A DNA stretch of 64,000 nucleotides, from NCBI GenBank assembly GCA_050084985.1, contig JBITNC010000001.1:186248001-186312000 (forward strand), written 5' to 3'. Within the stretch, counting starts at the first letter, position 1, and each line of letters opens with the position of its first letter. Below the pieces are notes generated by a model. The model had not been told where the DNA came from. It saw only the letters and a program-made list of their open reading frames with translations, and did no database searches. Of this stretch, positions 22,380 to 34,828 are shown piece after piece. This DNA comes from Nageia nagi (taxonomy: Eukaryota; Pinophyta). A program made the translations under genes and the position numbers.

Positions 22380-22790
22380 TATGGGTATTCACATTAATCT
22401 CAAACCTCATGATGAGCTTCTATCAGTTGCTATGAATGTCACCCAACTCAAATACCCACTGCATGCATAAAATGATATGAATATGTCCCTTCAAAATATA
22501 TACATAGGAGTTCTCCTTCACAATTTAGCTTTGCAATCTCACCCCAAACCTCGCTCTTAATGAGTTGTTCCACCAAGGTGAGCTTCCCATTGGTATTGGA
22601 AAATCTAAACCCTTCAAATCCCTTGGTATTTAGGTTGTTCTTAATTATAAAACCTTCATCAATGAAGTTATGGGATGATTCAAGATATATCAAGTCCATC
22701 ACATCCTAGCCACCTTGCCCCACCACCTTAAATGTGATGTACTTCTTCACTCTATGGAGTTAAGCAATCATGCTCCCCAATGAATCTTAT
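22380..22790 (-). pseudogene. Aspartic protease of the minus-strand element (relic, unit 1)
   Basis: Frame fragments read VMDLIYLESSHNFIDEGFI and FEGFRFSNTNGKLTLVEQL. The family pattern is VLIDSG(A/S)xHNFI; here the catalytic Asp-Ser-Gly is YLE, so the active site is gone while HNFIDE and the flanking strands persist. It lies directly after the gag zinc-knuckle remnant, as expected for gag-pro. Downstream, where RT should begin, only the 30-bp repeat follows. Confidence 0.7.
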
Positions 22791-22799
22791 GCCTTATGT

Positions 22800-23960
22800 A
22801 TTTCTTTATCTAGCATGTCCATACAAAGACCCAAGTTTGAATCATCTATATCTTTATCTAAAAATACCTCAATGTAATGTACCTATCCTTTGACTTGGAA
22901 ATGGTGCCCTAGCTCCTAAGTCTTCTTATAGAAAGCACTTGCCTTCTTCCCTCAACTTCCTTTAAGTGGTTGTGTTTAATTGGTTCATTTGAGGTAGGGG
23001 AAAGGGCTTGGACCTACTAGGTACCTTCTTCTCTACAAATATCTTCCAAGTGATTGGCCCCTTATACATTTTTTCTCCCTTGAGGGATTTCATCATCAAA
23101 TCCAAATCGTATGCAACCCAAATAGCATCATCAAGGTTCCTTGGTAAAGATACCTTAACTATCCCTTGCAATGTCTCTATTAGTTCCTCTATAAAGAGGA
23201 ATGTTAATTACTCCTTAGTAATGTGGTGGATTATGAATGCAATATTTTGATACTAAGACACATACTCACTTACAAAACCCTACTATCTCATAAATGTTAA
23301 TTCTATAAAATAATCATTCTTCATCTTTTTATCAAACCTCTTCACCAAACGCCTAGAAAACTCATCAAAAGAGGTAATATTTGAGTAATCTTGGCAAATA
23401 ACTCCATGCTTCCACCATTCAAGGGAATCACTCTCATAGTATAATGATGCAAAATATATTGCATCCTCCTTTACCATATTTAGGATCAAGGTGAAGTAGT
23501 TCTAGAGCTGATGTAGCCAAGCCCTAGGCATCATCCTCTTGCCATCATAGAGTACCACCTACATCTTGTTGATCTTTTATTGTAGGTTCATTTTTTCTCA
23601 AAATAAGTTGCTCTAAAAATATGTGCTATGTGAGGTATTACCTTTTAGCCCAAAGATTTATAGGTAGTCATTGAAGTTCATGTCTCTCCTTAAACCTAGA
23701 TCCAACATGGAATACTCCATAAAAATCTATTTCATCTCTAAAGGACCAATAACTTGATTCTTTGCCCATTCTATGGACTTCTTGGGAAACATAGGCTTAT
23801 ATGGATTTGGAATAATGGGTTTCACCTTGATATTCCCAACATCCTTCTCTAAGAACCTCCCTAGGAGAGGGTTAGTTCCTTACAGAGCTCTATGAGAGTG
23901 AGATCTCAAAAATATGGATTTAGGATGACCCATGGATCCATGGTTACTAGATCCTCTATA
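22800..23960 (-). pseudogene. gag: gag of the minus-strand element (relic, unit 1)
   Basis: Two well-kept blocks: EDAIYFASLYYESDSLEWWK followed by ITSFDEFSRRLVKRFDKKMK (Retrotrans_gag domain), then FLFIEELIEKLQGIVKVSLP with RNLDDAIWVAYDLD, typical of chromovirus gag. A degenerate zinc knuckle follows (EEGKCF.YKK..ELGHHF) and then VHYIEVFLDKD. The unit 2 copy reads the knuckle with one fewer frameshift. The N-terminal third (23500-23960) is heavily stopped. Gag would form the particle; no product is possible now. Confidence 0.82.
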
Positions 23961-24039
23961 GGATCTCCTTAGGCTTAGTGTATTCTTTTAGACTTACACT
24001 TTGGGAACATGGTAATATTCAAGTGTTCCTTATTATTTC

Positions 24040-25840
24040 ATTCATCTTGAAAATTTTTTCATAATTCCCACCTCTTTTTCACCTTTTCATATTTGTAAAT
24101 AATGATAAGGAGTCTTTTCTCTACACTTAGTCTTTTGTCAAAATTCTGGTCAAGTCTAAAAGTTCTAGGTACTGTCAATAGTCTAGTTATCATTTATATG
24201 TATGTAAATCTTAACCATTTTTATTTTAATGTCTAGTCGCTATGTAGTAGGTGTTGTGGTAAATATTAGGAATTAATATTAGTCAATTTGAGTGTTTTTT
24301 TGGTAATTGTACATAAAGGGAGAGTCATAGGTCATAGAAATTTGATCAAAGTCATTTTTGGGAGTTAATGTACCATGTCCAGGTAGTATCATAATATATA
24401 AGGAAAGTAATTATCTAAGTCAAAATCTAAGAGTTATAGAAGTATAGGTATTCTAAGAATTATTGTTAATAAGAGTCTTGAATTAATTCAAGTCACAAGT
24501 AGGTGATGTTGTAAAGCCCATAGATTTATAAAAGAAAGTCTTAACCATCCACTTAAAACCCATAGAAAGTATCTCAAGAAGATCATCACTAGAGCCCATT
24601 GATTTTGAGTGATAATGTCATCCTTTTGATATAAAATTAGTAGGTCCTAAGATAATTATCAGTGGGTACTATCTTGATCAATGGGGGATGTTTCATGAAT
24701 ATAATTAATTAGATTCCACTAATTTTGAGTGATGATATCATATATTTTTCCCTAAAATCAACAAGTGTTAAGCAAGCCCCTATCATTATTAAAATCCTGC
24801 TAAAGAGAAATATAGCCCACCAAAGAGAAATAAAACCTCCAAATAGAAGGAAGAATAATGGGTAGGAAAAAACACCTAGGTCCACTTAATCATTACTCTT
24901 TCACCCCTAAGAGCTCTATCAATGTGTTAACCATGACTCATTTCCACATGATAGTAGCAATTCTTCTTAGAATTTCAATGATACAATATTCATTGCCCTC
25001 ATTATTCTATGCAACTAGGAACTACATTGCTTATCAATAATGGTTGTAGAGAATTAGATTGCTATTGCTAGAATACAATGCCAAATCATACCAATCAATC
25101 TAATAGACAATACACCATCAATCAACTATAGTCCCAGGAGAATGCAATCAACAATAATTTAGAAGGATTATGGCTTAAATAGTACAATAGCTTAGAGACA
25201 TTGATTTCCAAGACCTTAGTGCTGATTGTACTTGTTCACTATGTAATCTAACATAATTTTAGTTATAATTATACATTTGTAGATGGTTTCTTTTGCTATT
25301 CTTAGTTAAGAAGAGTAGTTAAGTGTATTAATGGTGGACAACCACCCAATTATAGATGTAAATATATAAATAGTGGAGTATTTTAAGTCCAAATGTCAGA
25401 CAATCTATGAAATTTGCCAAAGTATGTAAGATGTTTTCATATGTAATAATGCAATTTGCTAATGCTTTTTCCTCTATTATATGTGGTTGTTTATTATACT
25501 TTATGAATGTTATGTATTAAATGCTATCTTAGGTTGTGGCTTTGTATTGTGATTACGAGACCCTAAGGGAAACATAGTTTATTATTCTTAATCTTGGCTA
25601 TGTATTATTGCCTATGCTACAATGCCCAAGATATGTAGTGTTAATTTATTTTTTTAGTTTAATGTGTTTATATCTTTCCTATTACTCTTAGCCATTTTAT
25701 CTTTTTCCAATTACTTTTACCCTTAATCATAGATAGGAACTAGCCTATAACCCAAAGATTGAGTAGAAAACCAACATAAGTGCATTACCCACCACCTTTT
25801 GCTCTTTCAAGGACCCTACTATTACGAGAAATGGAGAACA
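24040..25840. other. Non-coding block, possibly a solo LTR inserted upstream of gag
   Basis: About 1.8 kb without coding signal between the gag N-terminus and the leader of the minus-strand element. Its length and composition suggest an inserted LTR, but I could not fix TG/CA ends or a target duplication. The same block is in unit 2 (about 37540-39320), so it predates the duplication. The 60-codon frame at 24858-25040 differs at a few positions in unit 2 and looks like chance. Confidence 0.35.
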
Positions 25841-26345
25841 CATCTAGACTGAACCCTTGAGGTTACATTATACTGATCAACTCTTAGCTCCCATTATGAT
25901 TTTTCCTCCTCCTATAGCTCTTCTCCTTCATTGGGGATAGAATGTGGGGGGTTCATGTACCTCTTTGACACTTCTTAAGCTTTAACATGTCTATAAACTG
26001 AATTTAATTATTTTTGCATGGTGGTGATGGGTCCTATAATACTATAGATGATCAATATGAGATCATTAAATCTTATCTTAGGTGTGGATTCCATATACAA
26101 AGTAGGGTTTCTCCTCTTGGACAATGTGATTCTTCACCTTATCACCTCATTCTCCTCACTAGAATCATCCATATTTGAAACTTCATTCATCAAAGATTGA
26201 TGATCCTCCACTTGGTGGCTCTATAAGGGGTCTCTTCATGCTATTATTTTTTGCTTTTCCTTCTATATGCCATCTCCTTTTTTATGCTTGACTTGGTGTA
26301 GTAGTTGTAAATGGTAAGTTTCATTCATAGGTTAGATAGATCTAA
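25841..26345 (-). other. 5' leader of the minus-strand element
   Basis: Lies between the PBS and the disrupted gag start. No intact frame; a few short peptides rich in Lys and Glu. Read as untranslated leader or gag N-terminus. Confidence 0.4.
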
Positions 26346-26357
26346 GTTTTGATACCA
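26346..26357 (-). other. Primer-binding site of the minus-strand element
   Basis: Minus strand TGGTATCAAAAC next to the LTR, matching the initiator tRNA-Met site TGGTATCAGAGC with two changes. Confidence 0.8.
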
Positions 26358-26358
26358 C

Positions 26359-27578
26359 TATAAAATCCTAAATTCAATTTGATATAAAATTAAGAAAATT
26401 CAATTGAACAAGCACCCACATCTAGCCTAGAAGGGCATCAATAATCATCAAGCACCTTAATATACAAACATTAGGGTTAGGGATTTAGATACAAGTAAAC
26501 ATAACCTTACAACACTAACATCTAATCAAGACTAGTAGATACAAGTATGCAATATCTCATAATACCAAAATATAGCTCATACAAATATATACATGTATAA
26601 ATAATCTAATGATGCCAATAAAAAAGAATATAAAATAGAAAAAATGAAATCTAATAGTCCATAGCTTACATTAATGATGCAGAATGAACACAAATACAAT
26701 ACCATGCCCTAAGGGCTCAATGTTATTCTCTAAGAATCCAACTAGAGCACAACTTGTGTCACTATATTGGATGAATGGATAATGGATGGGACAACCTCAC
26801 TCCCTTAGAATATAAATACTTTCCACCAAAGGGTCCCTTCTCAAACCTTGGAGATCAATTGAATGGTAGAAGCATGACCTTGAAATACCATTGAATGGGC
26901 TAGGGTGCTCCACCAAATTTATAGATTAATAGGAACCCTAAGACTATCAACCATTTTAGATATTACACCTAGTGATGTTGCTTGATCTTGCACCAAGACT
27001 TATTTCCATAGGATGGCATGAGTAATGTTATAAAATCTGTATCTCCACTAGTAAGGCTCCAAGGGCTAATATAGCTTTCCTAGATCTAAATCTCACCTCA
27101 AAGTCATCATCTAGTCCCCTTTAGAACTAATGATATCACTTAGAAGTCATTATAGGCTAAAAATTATTATTTGGGCCTCCCTAATGCTCCAAATTGATCA
27201 TTAAGCTCAATATGAGCTCAATGATGCATGCATTGGTAAAAAAGGCATGATTGGTCATATAAGGGGCAACAAGGGTGTCATGGGCCAATGTGGTGATATA
27301 AAAGTCTCCTCAAGGTTGGTGTATGTGTATAAGTACTCATACATGCTTTAGATGCTAAATATAGCTTAGGATTCCAATAATCATGTTTTGAGATCTCCAA
27401 GTAAAATAAAACACACCAAACTATACTTAGGAGCGAGATGTCCCACTTGGGGCTCATAGTGGGTTCAAAAAACCTTATCCCAAGTACTAACTAATAAAAC
27501 ATAACTAATGATTAAATATGTACAAAGAGGAAATATATTGGATTCCATAATGTACAATAATTAAAGGGTGAAATCATA
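26359..27578 (-). repeat. 5' LTR of the minus-strand element (unit 1)
   Basis: Pairs with 17885-19070. The terminal CA before the PBS has decayed to TA. On the minus strand it starts TATGATTTCACCC, corresponding to TGTGATGTCTTCC. Confidence 0.87.
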
Positions 27579-28087
27579 GAATCCTTGAATCTAATTGATT
27601 CAAGTATATTTAAGGATCTCTGTATTTCAAGCATTTAAAGATTTTCAAGGTTTTAAAGTGTTACATATTGTATATAACCATGATAACATATAAAGCTTAC
27701 TTATATAGTTTGAATCCACCATTAAATTTATCCAAAGAACACATAAACTAAAACATTTGTACAATAGACATACAAAATTTGTTTGATCTCAATGAATTGA
27801 GGGCTTGGGGGCTCACATATCATTTTAAGTGAAGAGAATCACTTCATGCTCACCAAGGTACCTCAAAGGGCTTGGGTTTGGAGGTACACCTTCCCATTTA
27901 GATGTATTTAGGGTTTCTTAAATTTCTTGCAAAATTCAAGCTTAATATTCAAAGATATAAAATTACCTTTATAAATATTGCTAACTAATGCTCATTAAGT
28001 AAAGCAAAGTTATGTAATTTGAAGTTTGTGTATTTATTTGACTTGTTTATATTAGTTAAGCTATATATAGCAAAAATTTTGATGTAC
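27579..28087. other. Non-coding flank
   Basis: Between the minus-strand element and the truncated integrase. Nothing recognisable; same sequence in unit 2 at 41049-41586. Confidence 0.4.
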
Positions 28088-28556
28088 AAGAAAAAGTATA
28101 AGGAAATCCATAGGGGAAATGCCTTTCTCCATAATGTATGGTGATGAGGCTATAGGTCTACTTGAGTTAGAAATCCCATCTCTTCATGTCTCACTTTATG
28201 GCCTCATTCTCGACGAGGATAGAAGGAAAGCTAGATTAACCCAATTAGAGATCTTGGATGAAAAATGGGTTAATGCTCTAGAACACTTTCATGTCTATAA
28301 TTATAGAGTCCAAAAGGCCTATAGTAAAAAGATCAAGCCTAAAGACTTCAAAGTTGGTGATCTGGTCTTAAAAGAAAACCTTTCCAACACTAAAGTTTTG
28401 AAAAATGAAAAGAAAGAAATGTTCAAACATAACTAGATAGGTCCTTACATTGTCATTGAAAATTATGGAAAAGGTGCATATATATTATCTACAATTAAGG
28501 GTAAAAAATATCATAATCCAATTAATTTTATGCATCTAAAAAAGTTTTATATTTAA
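28088..28556 (+). pseudogene. C-terminal part of a Tat-lineage integrase (unit 1)
   Basis: Starts abruptly inside the core after the catalytic residues: MPFSIMYGDEAIGLLELEIP, then the conserved RKARLTQLEILDEK, VNALEHFHVYNYRV, KIKPKDFKVGDLVLKENLSN, and after one stop a tail IGPYIVIENYGKGAYILST ending NFMHLKKFYI and stop. This is the DNA-binding C-terminal domain. It contains only one stop in 150 codons and is better preserved than the 6385-14766 copy. Everything upstream (gag to integrase core) is missing. Confidence 0.88.
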
Positions 28557-29138
28557 TCTTTTTGTAAACACATGCATTTCTACATCTTTTCATGCTAACA
28601 TTTGAAGAAATTAAGGTAGTAATCTAGTGATGCCATTGTATTTTGGGTGACACCACTAAGTTTAAATGGTTAGAAATATCCAAAATTTGATCATTTCTTT
28701 ATAATCATGATAAATCAATGAAAAGTTATTTTATTTCTTTACTTTCATTTCACTTCTGTAAAGAGTTGCTTATCACAAAATTATGCCTAGAAAAATATAT
28801 CAATAATATATTTAATTTTAGTATTATTGTTCATATCATTTAGCAACCTTTGTAAGGAAGGGGAACTCTTATTAATAAATCCATGGAAACATGGTGGCTT
28901 GTAAAATTAAGTTGGTAAATATTATCATTTGGCACCTTTGTAAGGAAGGGCCATCCATATCAAAAAATCCATGGAAACATGGTGGCTTGGGAAACCAAGT
29001 TGATCAATCTAAATTAATTATCATCTTCATCAAATCTTGGTGGGTATATCATGAAGGACATGTCTCTTTTCCTTACCTTGGATTACTCCTATGATGAGAC
29101 ATCCATCATGTCACAACCAAGTTAAAGAGGGGGCATAA
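28557..29138 (+). other. Untranslated tail of the Tat fragment, with 88-bp tandem duplication and PPT
   Basis: From 28835 to 29015 a unit beginning CACCTTTGTAAGGAAGGG and containing CCATGGAAACATGGTGGCTT is repeated with an 88-bp period. A PPT (AAAGAGGGGGCATAA, from 29124) precedes the LTR start. The same arrangement is in unit 2 at 42028-42611. Confidence 0.7.
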
Positions 29139-29735
29139 TATAGATGAAAAATTGGAGCATCCAAAGCTTTTCCCATAAGATAAATTTTCAGAGAGTATTT
29201 TCTTTCTCATCTTGTTATACTTTGAATTTATGCTTTGATTATCATTTTTCTCAAAAGCATAAAAACATATTCAAAGTGGAGCATCTATTAACACCTAAAA
29301 AGGAATTGTAATTTAATTAAAATACCCTTTTTGGTATTCAAAATAATTTATTTAATTTATTAATTAAATGCTCTTTAGACTATGCACTCTCATCTACCTT
29401 TATGTTTTGAGGTAATAGGTTGACTTAGTATCACAATAAGCCTATTGAGGAATATTAGCACTAGATTTATTTCTTATAAATGTGGAAGGGTTGTGCATGA
29501 TCAAATATATGACATGACATGATATAATCATGAATACTTTATATATAGTTATACAATTATATCATTCTTGACCAATGTTTCTCAATGCCACCTATCATCT
29601 CTAGATTTTATTGTATCTAAGCACCTCTACATTCCTACAATATTTCATCCATTCATGAAAGAGATTCCATGCATTGAAGGTAGGATGAGGATACTAAGTG
29701 AAAGAAAGAAGCATTATGGAATAGTAATTATCTAT
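29139..29735 (+). repeat. Truncated 3' LTR of the Tat fragment (unit 1)
   Basis: Begins TATAGATG (originally TGTAGATG) after the PPT. It is cut near 29728 by the unit 1-specific deletion; unit 2 continues from 43199 for 1.9 kb more. Confidence 0.6.
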
Positions 29736-29790
29736 TGGATTTGGAGCATAGCATTATGAGCACTAAAGAAACCATACCACCTATGATGGT

Positions 29791-30480
29791 TGTATACCCT
29801 AAATTATGTAAATACTAAATATAAACATAAAATTAGTCTATGAAGATGAAAATTATTCAAATATACTAATAAATAAATGAAAAGAGTGCATTAGATTATG
29901 ATATGGCAATTATCAAGGTATGGTAAGATAATACAAAGGATTGGATTAGATTATATATGGACTCAATGATGATATGAAACTGTGTAAACTAGCATTTTTC
30001 ATCTCCTTTATCTATAGCTTTGGATCACTAGGGATTACATCACAGGAAATATGCAAGCTTTATAATGTTGACATACTAAAACCTATAAAATCATATTTTA
30101 CACAAAAGAATAGTATATAATAAAGCACATATCATAACACATCCTTGAATAAGTGGCATTTAGAGACACCATAAGTATGATGTATGGGATAATCACCTAT
30201 CAAAGAGATCTGATAGAGATGTCAACCTTCAACTCCTCTTTCTATAACCTATAAGGATATGGAAAGGAGTGAAAGATGAATCATACAAATAATATAATCT
30301 TTTTTGTATTCAAGATACTTTAAAATATGAATCATGATAAATGATATAGTATTTAATATAACACATGATATTGCATTGTAATATTAACTTTATCTTAACA
30401 TGTGCAATATTGCTTTTAATACTTAAAGAGGTCTAAAATATGATTTATTAAATAAATAATAAATTATATTTAGGCATCCA
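29791..30480 (-). repeat. Minus-strand Tat-type 3' LTR with PPT (unit 1)
   Basis: On the minus strand it begins TGGATGCCTAAATATAATTT and ends GGGTATACA, the same termini as the LTRs at 6385 and 14142. The bases to its right (30481-30496, minus strand AAAGTGGGTCAAAATA) form a polypurine tract, so the rest of that element lay to the right and was interrupted by the chromovirus. Unit 2 copy: 45158-45847, also 690 bp. Confidence 0.75.
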
Positions 30481-30624
30481 TATTTTGACCCACTTTGGAT
30501 ATGAAATGAAAATAATTAAAATTGCATAATCCAAATAAGCTTAGAGAAGTAAAAAAATTCAAAGTTAAAGTAAACTTCCCTTTCATGATTTGTGTGCTAA
30601 GTATGATATCTCATTTTCCCCCTT

Positions 30625-31323
30625 ATTTATACAAATTGGACCATATCAATTGGTTCTCTATAAGATAAGTAATAATTATAGAGGTATCTATTTTTGGAGA
30701 CAAATCAAAGACTAAAATTTGAGGTAATCCAGTGTGTAGACACACTCAACAATGTGTAATAATATTTTGGGCAATTAATGGTGTACATTTTGATGAATCA
30801 ATAGGGGAAGTTGAAGGGGTATAAACATTTTGAGTATTTGAATGGTTCAATATCTTCAATCAACATATTGAATATGGTTCTAGGCTTATTTAATGGTGTG
30901 CTACTCTTTGATTCAATGAATGGAGTTTTAGAGACTTTTTTTAAGTTTCGGGATTGTAAATATTTAAAGGAAGACCACAATTCATTACAATTTTTTTGTA
31001 ATTATGAAGTTGGTATCCTTTTTGTAAGAGATTGTAGTAGTGTTCTAGGAGATGGTATTTCCCTATGCATGTAATATTGTAATATCCATAGATAATAATA
31101 AGAGAAGACTACAATTCCATGCTAGATTAACCCATATTGGATGAACTAAGCTAAATCATTATGTTGATATTATTGTGTGTTTTAAGATTATTAGTTTGTA
31201 GATTTACATTATGCAATTTTAAAATTATATGCAAGTAATGGATATCATAATGGTGAATATTTTTTGTTTGAATCTATAAGTGAGGATTTGAATATGCTAT
31301 AAGCAACCAATGATCATGAATCA
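30625..31323 (+). repeat. 5' LTR of the plus-strand chromovirus (unit 1)
   Basis: Near-identical to 45992-46695 and clearly related to the 3' LTR at 50792-51485. The left edge is approximate because the terminal bases have diverged; the right end is placed at AATCA, two bases before the PBS. An 87-codon open frame (30811-31074) lies inside it. Confidence 0.8.
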
Positions 31324-31325
31324 TG

Positions 31326-31338
31326 TGGTATTAGAGCT
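31326..31338 (+). other. Primer-binding site of the chromovirus (unit 1)
   Basis: TGGTATTAGAGCT, matching the initiator tRNA-Met complement with one change. Confidence 0.85.
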
Positions 31339-31398
31339 TATGTGCAAAATATTTAAGGCTAAAAGTTTGGGGATTTTAGGCCACTAGCTACATGATTT

Positions 31399-32548
31399 TT
31401 GATGTTTTGGAGGATATATCAAAGACCAAAATTGATTCCAAAGGATCCTAAGGTTGGTAAAAGGTACAAAGTGATAGAAATGGATGATTCAAAGGAGCAA
31501 CACTTTGCTATTTGTACCATGAAAAATCTCAATTTTGAAAGGATATTTTTGGTAATTGAGAATCATTTGGATTGTTTGGATAAGTTTTTAGCTACTAGAG
31601 AAAATGTAATTATCAATTAAGGGCAACATAATGAAGTTGGAGTACCTGATTCATCATCTTCATCGAATTGAATTCCATTCAATGTGAAGGCCAAAGTGGA
31701 CATTCCTACTTTTGGTGGAGAGGTTGATGCAAAAGATTTAAATAATTAGTTGAAATAATTAAAGGTTTATTTAGAAATTCATGGTGTTGTAAATGATGTT
31801 GATAAAATCTCTTTTTCTAGATTAAATATGGGTGTACATACTTTAGTTTGGTTTGAAATCTATGTATATAATCCTAGTCATGAACACTTATTAGAAGTAT
31901 CTTCTTGAGTGGAATTTAAGAACTTTTTAAGAGATCAATTTTACCCATTTGGATATCATAATAAATAATTGATGAAATGGTAATTATTTAAATGATAAAG
32001 AGGGAAAATAGTTCAAGAATACACTACAAAATTCAAGAAACAAGCTACTTTTCTTAAGGTTTCACTAAAATATCCTTAAACTTTAATGAAGTACATTGGG
32101 GGTTTACATAGTCTTTTGTAAAATACTATCATGTTATTTAATCCTACTAATCTTGATTTAATGTGTGTGCAACCAAAATACTTAGAGGAGTATGGTAAAG
32201 GAAGGAGACAATATGATGAATCCAAGAAAGCTTCAAACTCAAGGGGAGTAAAAGATAAACATAAATCCCAAGATAAAGGTAAAGGTAAGAAAGCAACTAA
32301 GACCACTAATATTTGAAGGAAATAATATGATATTAGGCATTGTATTCATTGTGATAAAAATGTTCATGTTGATGAAAAATATTGAAAACTTCATCTAAAA
32401 TTATGTCCTCATAAGTATAAGAATAAGGAGAAAACTAATGCTATGGTTCTTAGATGTGAGGATATTGAGGGAAGTTCAGATGTTGATGAGATAATAAATT
32501 GTACAACCATTAAAAAGGTTGAAGAATTTCAAGATATTGAATAATAAA
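31399..32548 (+). pseudogene. gag: gag of the plus-strand chromovirus (unit 1, fuller copy)
   Basis: Starts with a preserved basic segment (ISQRPKLIPKDPKVG-like), then KAKVDIPTFGGEVDAKDLNN, the gag opening of this lineage. A gag core with FLRDQFYPFGY, QEYTTKFKKQATFLKVSL and ECYIGGLHSLL-like remnants follows, then a Lys/Gly/Ser-rich stretch (DKHKSQDKGKGKKATKTTN) and a zinc knuckle remnant CIHCDKNVHVDEKY then stop, KLHLKLCP, the CxxCxxxxHxxxxCWxLHPEL type. Several stops. This copy keeps the 618 bp lost from unit 2. Confidence 0.85.
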
Positions 32549-32668
32549 TGATTCAATTATTCCACATCAAAATCCAAATTAATAAAACCAAAGTAGATTG
32601 CATTATTGATTTGGGTTCTTAAGAAAATTTGATTTCAGAATCTATGTTAAGTAATTTGGGATTGGAAA
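32549..32668 (+). pseudogene. Chromovirus protease, truncated at the duplication junction (unit 1)
   Basis: HIKIQINKTKVDCIIDLGS then stop, ENLISESMLSNLGLEIF. The active-site Asp is present in IIDLGS (family IVDSGS). The frame is cut at 32668-32670, where the sequence switches to the A/T-rich repeat that starts unit 2. Confidence 0.85.
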
Positions 32669-33643
32669 TTTTTCAATTTTTAAAAATTTCAAGAACATAT
32701 TATTTAGGGTTCAAATTTTATGAATACTACATTCAAATCCCTACTCATATTTATTTTGAATGTTTATGCTTTTTTATACAATGAACACATTATTTTTACA
32801 TATTCAATCAAATTGTTCAAATTATTTCAAATTATTCAAAATTCAATATCTAAATGTTAAAAATTCCAAATTGTTAAAATTTATTTCAAATGTTCAAATT
32901 TCAAAATATTCAAATTACAAATATTTTCTAAACTAGCATCTAGGTATGTACAATTTTTGAACTAAGTCTTTTGTGCAAAAGACCTAGTCTAATAGGGGTA
33001 AAATGCAAACATTGAAAAATAACATTTTTTACTAGATATATTTTTATGATATTTACATGTTCTAATTCATTATTTTATTATTCTTAATATTCATTGTGCA
33101 AATTCAAACTACTTAAAAGACTAAATTAGATCAAAAAATGACTTAAAATAAATATATTAAAAAAGTGGGTATCTAGCCCAAATAATATAAGTTCACTTAA
33201 GAGATATATAACTTAGTGACAAATTAGAAAATAGGTTCTAATTCATTTGCTCACATAATCTATTATGATTTTTTCTCTCATAATTATTGCTTCAAGATTA
33301 TTGAGATAAGGTTTTTGAAGAATTCAAGGTTTAAAACATAAATCTCCATTGAATTCATCAAAGCTTGAGTTCACATTCATAAGGTAACATCTCTCTATAA
33401 TTTCTATGGTTTAATTATTGTATGTATTACATGCATTTAAGGTTTTTGTAGGGCTTAAATGTAATACAACCATAGAGAAGCTTGGGAAGACCTACCTATT
33501 GTAGCCTCCATCAAATTGTGTAAATATAGTATGATGGTAAGAGTAAAATTATGATATCTTGTAGTTTTGCATTTATAATGGTTGTTTGAATCCATAATAG
33601 GTTAAACATACATTTTGAATAACCATTGTATCTTATGGATATT

Positions 33644-34828
33644 TGTAAAATCCTACATGCAATTTCACACATAATTAAACAAATTCAACTAAATAAGCAT
33701 CTATGTTTGGCCTAGAAGGGCATCAACTCAATATGTGAACATTCAGATTAGGGATTTAGATACAAGCAAACATAACCTCACAATACCAGTGTCTAACCAA
33801 AACTAGTAGATATAAGTATATAATATCTCATAATGCCAACATATGGCTCATACAAACATATACATACATAAATAATCTAATGATGCCAATACACAATTAT
33901 ATACAATTTAACAATAAGATCCAATAGCCCACAACTTGCATTAATGATGTAGAATGAATACAAATACAATACCATGCCCCAGGGGCTCAATGTTAGCCTC
34001 TAAGGATCCAACTAGGGCACAACATGTATCTCTATTGCTAGAAAAATAAATAATATATGGGACAACCTCACTCCCTCAAAATATAAATCCTAACCATGAA
34101 AACCAAATGAATGGTATAAATATGACCTCATAATACCTCTAAATTGGCTAGGGTGCTACACCAAAGCTATAGATTAATAGGATTTCTTAACCTATGAATT
34201 TTCCTAAATGTTGCATCTAGGGATGTTGCTTGATCTTACACCAAGACATTTTTCCACTAGATGGTATGAGTCATATTATCAAAACTATATCTCCAACAAT
34301 AAGGCTTCAAGGGCTAATATAGCTTTCATGGATCTTGATCTCACCTCAAAGTCATCATCCAATCCCCTATGACCCCAATGATGGTACCTAGGAGTCATTC
34401 TAGGCCCAACATGGATATCTAGACCTCCCTCATGCTCCATGTGGGTCTCAAGCTCAACATGGCCTTAGGGGTGCATGTGTGGGTCAAGAAGGCATGCATG
34501 GGAATCTAGGGGCACTTTGGGTGTCATGGGAGAATGTTTCAATCTATAATTCTCCTCAAGAATAGGGAATATGTATATGTTCTCATCCATGCTCTAAGTG
34601 CTAAATAGACCTTAGGATTCTTGCAATCATATTTTAGGATCTCTAAGTACATTAAAATACATTTTGGAGGGATACTTCCTACATGGGGTTCATAGTGGGG
34701 TCCAATGACCTATTAAGTCTTCTATCCAAAGTATTAACTAATAAAACACAACTAAGAATTATATATGTACAAAGAGGGAATTTGTTGGATTCCAAAATTA
34801 AGTATAATAATCAAAGGAATACATCACA
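33644..34828 (-). repeat. 3' LTR of the minus-strand element (unit 2)
   Basis: Corresponds to 17885-19070 with only scattered substitutions. Confidence 0.87.

Larger units (their letters stand above)
17885..27578 (-). mobile_element. Minus-strand chromovirus-like Ty3/gypsy element, internally deleted (unit 1)
   Basis: Two LTRs of about 1.2 kb in the same orientation bracket a PBS next to the right LTR and a PPT next to the left LTR, so the element reads right to left. The internal part carries gag with a CCHC remnant and a protease relic at 22380-23960. RT, RNase H and integrase are absent, replaced by a 30-bp tandem repeat array. A TRIM-like element is nested inside at 19548-21794. No target-site duplication is visible (ATATT left, GAATC right). 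Clearly non-autonomous. Confidence 0.85.
16904..32670 (+). repeat. Unit 1 of a 15-kb head-to-tail tandem duplication
   Basis: Collinear with 32671-47424 throughout, in the same orientation, with near-identical sequence. The offset is 15.76 kb at the left, 13.47-13.51 kb after the TRIM insertion, 15.37 kb after the 1.9-kb deletion, and 14.75 kb at the right end. The offset changes are explained by three named indels. The left edge is at 16904-16909 (TTTCAA). Unit 1 contains two private events: the TRIM insertion (19548-21794) and the loss of about 1.9 kb near 29730. Confidence 0.92.

Noticed and set aside
24858-25040. 60-codon frame conserved in both units (38339-38521)
   Set aside because: Conservation is expected from the recent duplication; no start context, neighbour or domain supports a gene.
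32600-32700. Duplication as a certain biological event
   Set aside because: It is strongly suggested by unit-specific indels and substitutions, which a simple assembly copy would not show, but collapse or mis-joining of two distant loci cannot be excluded from sequence alone.
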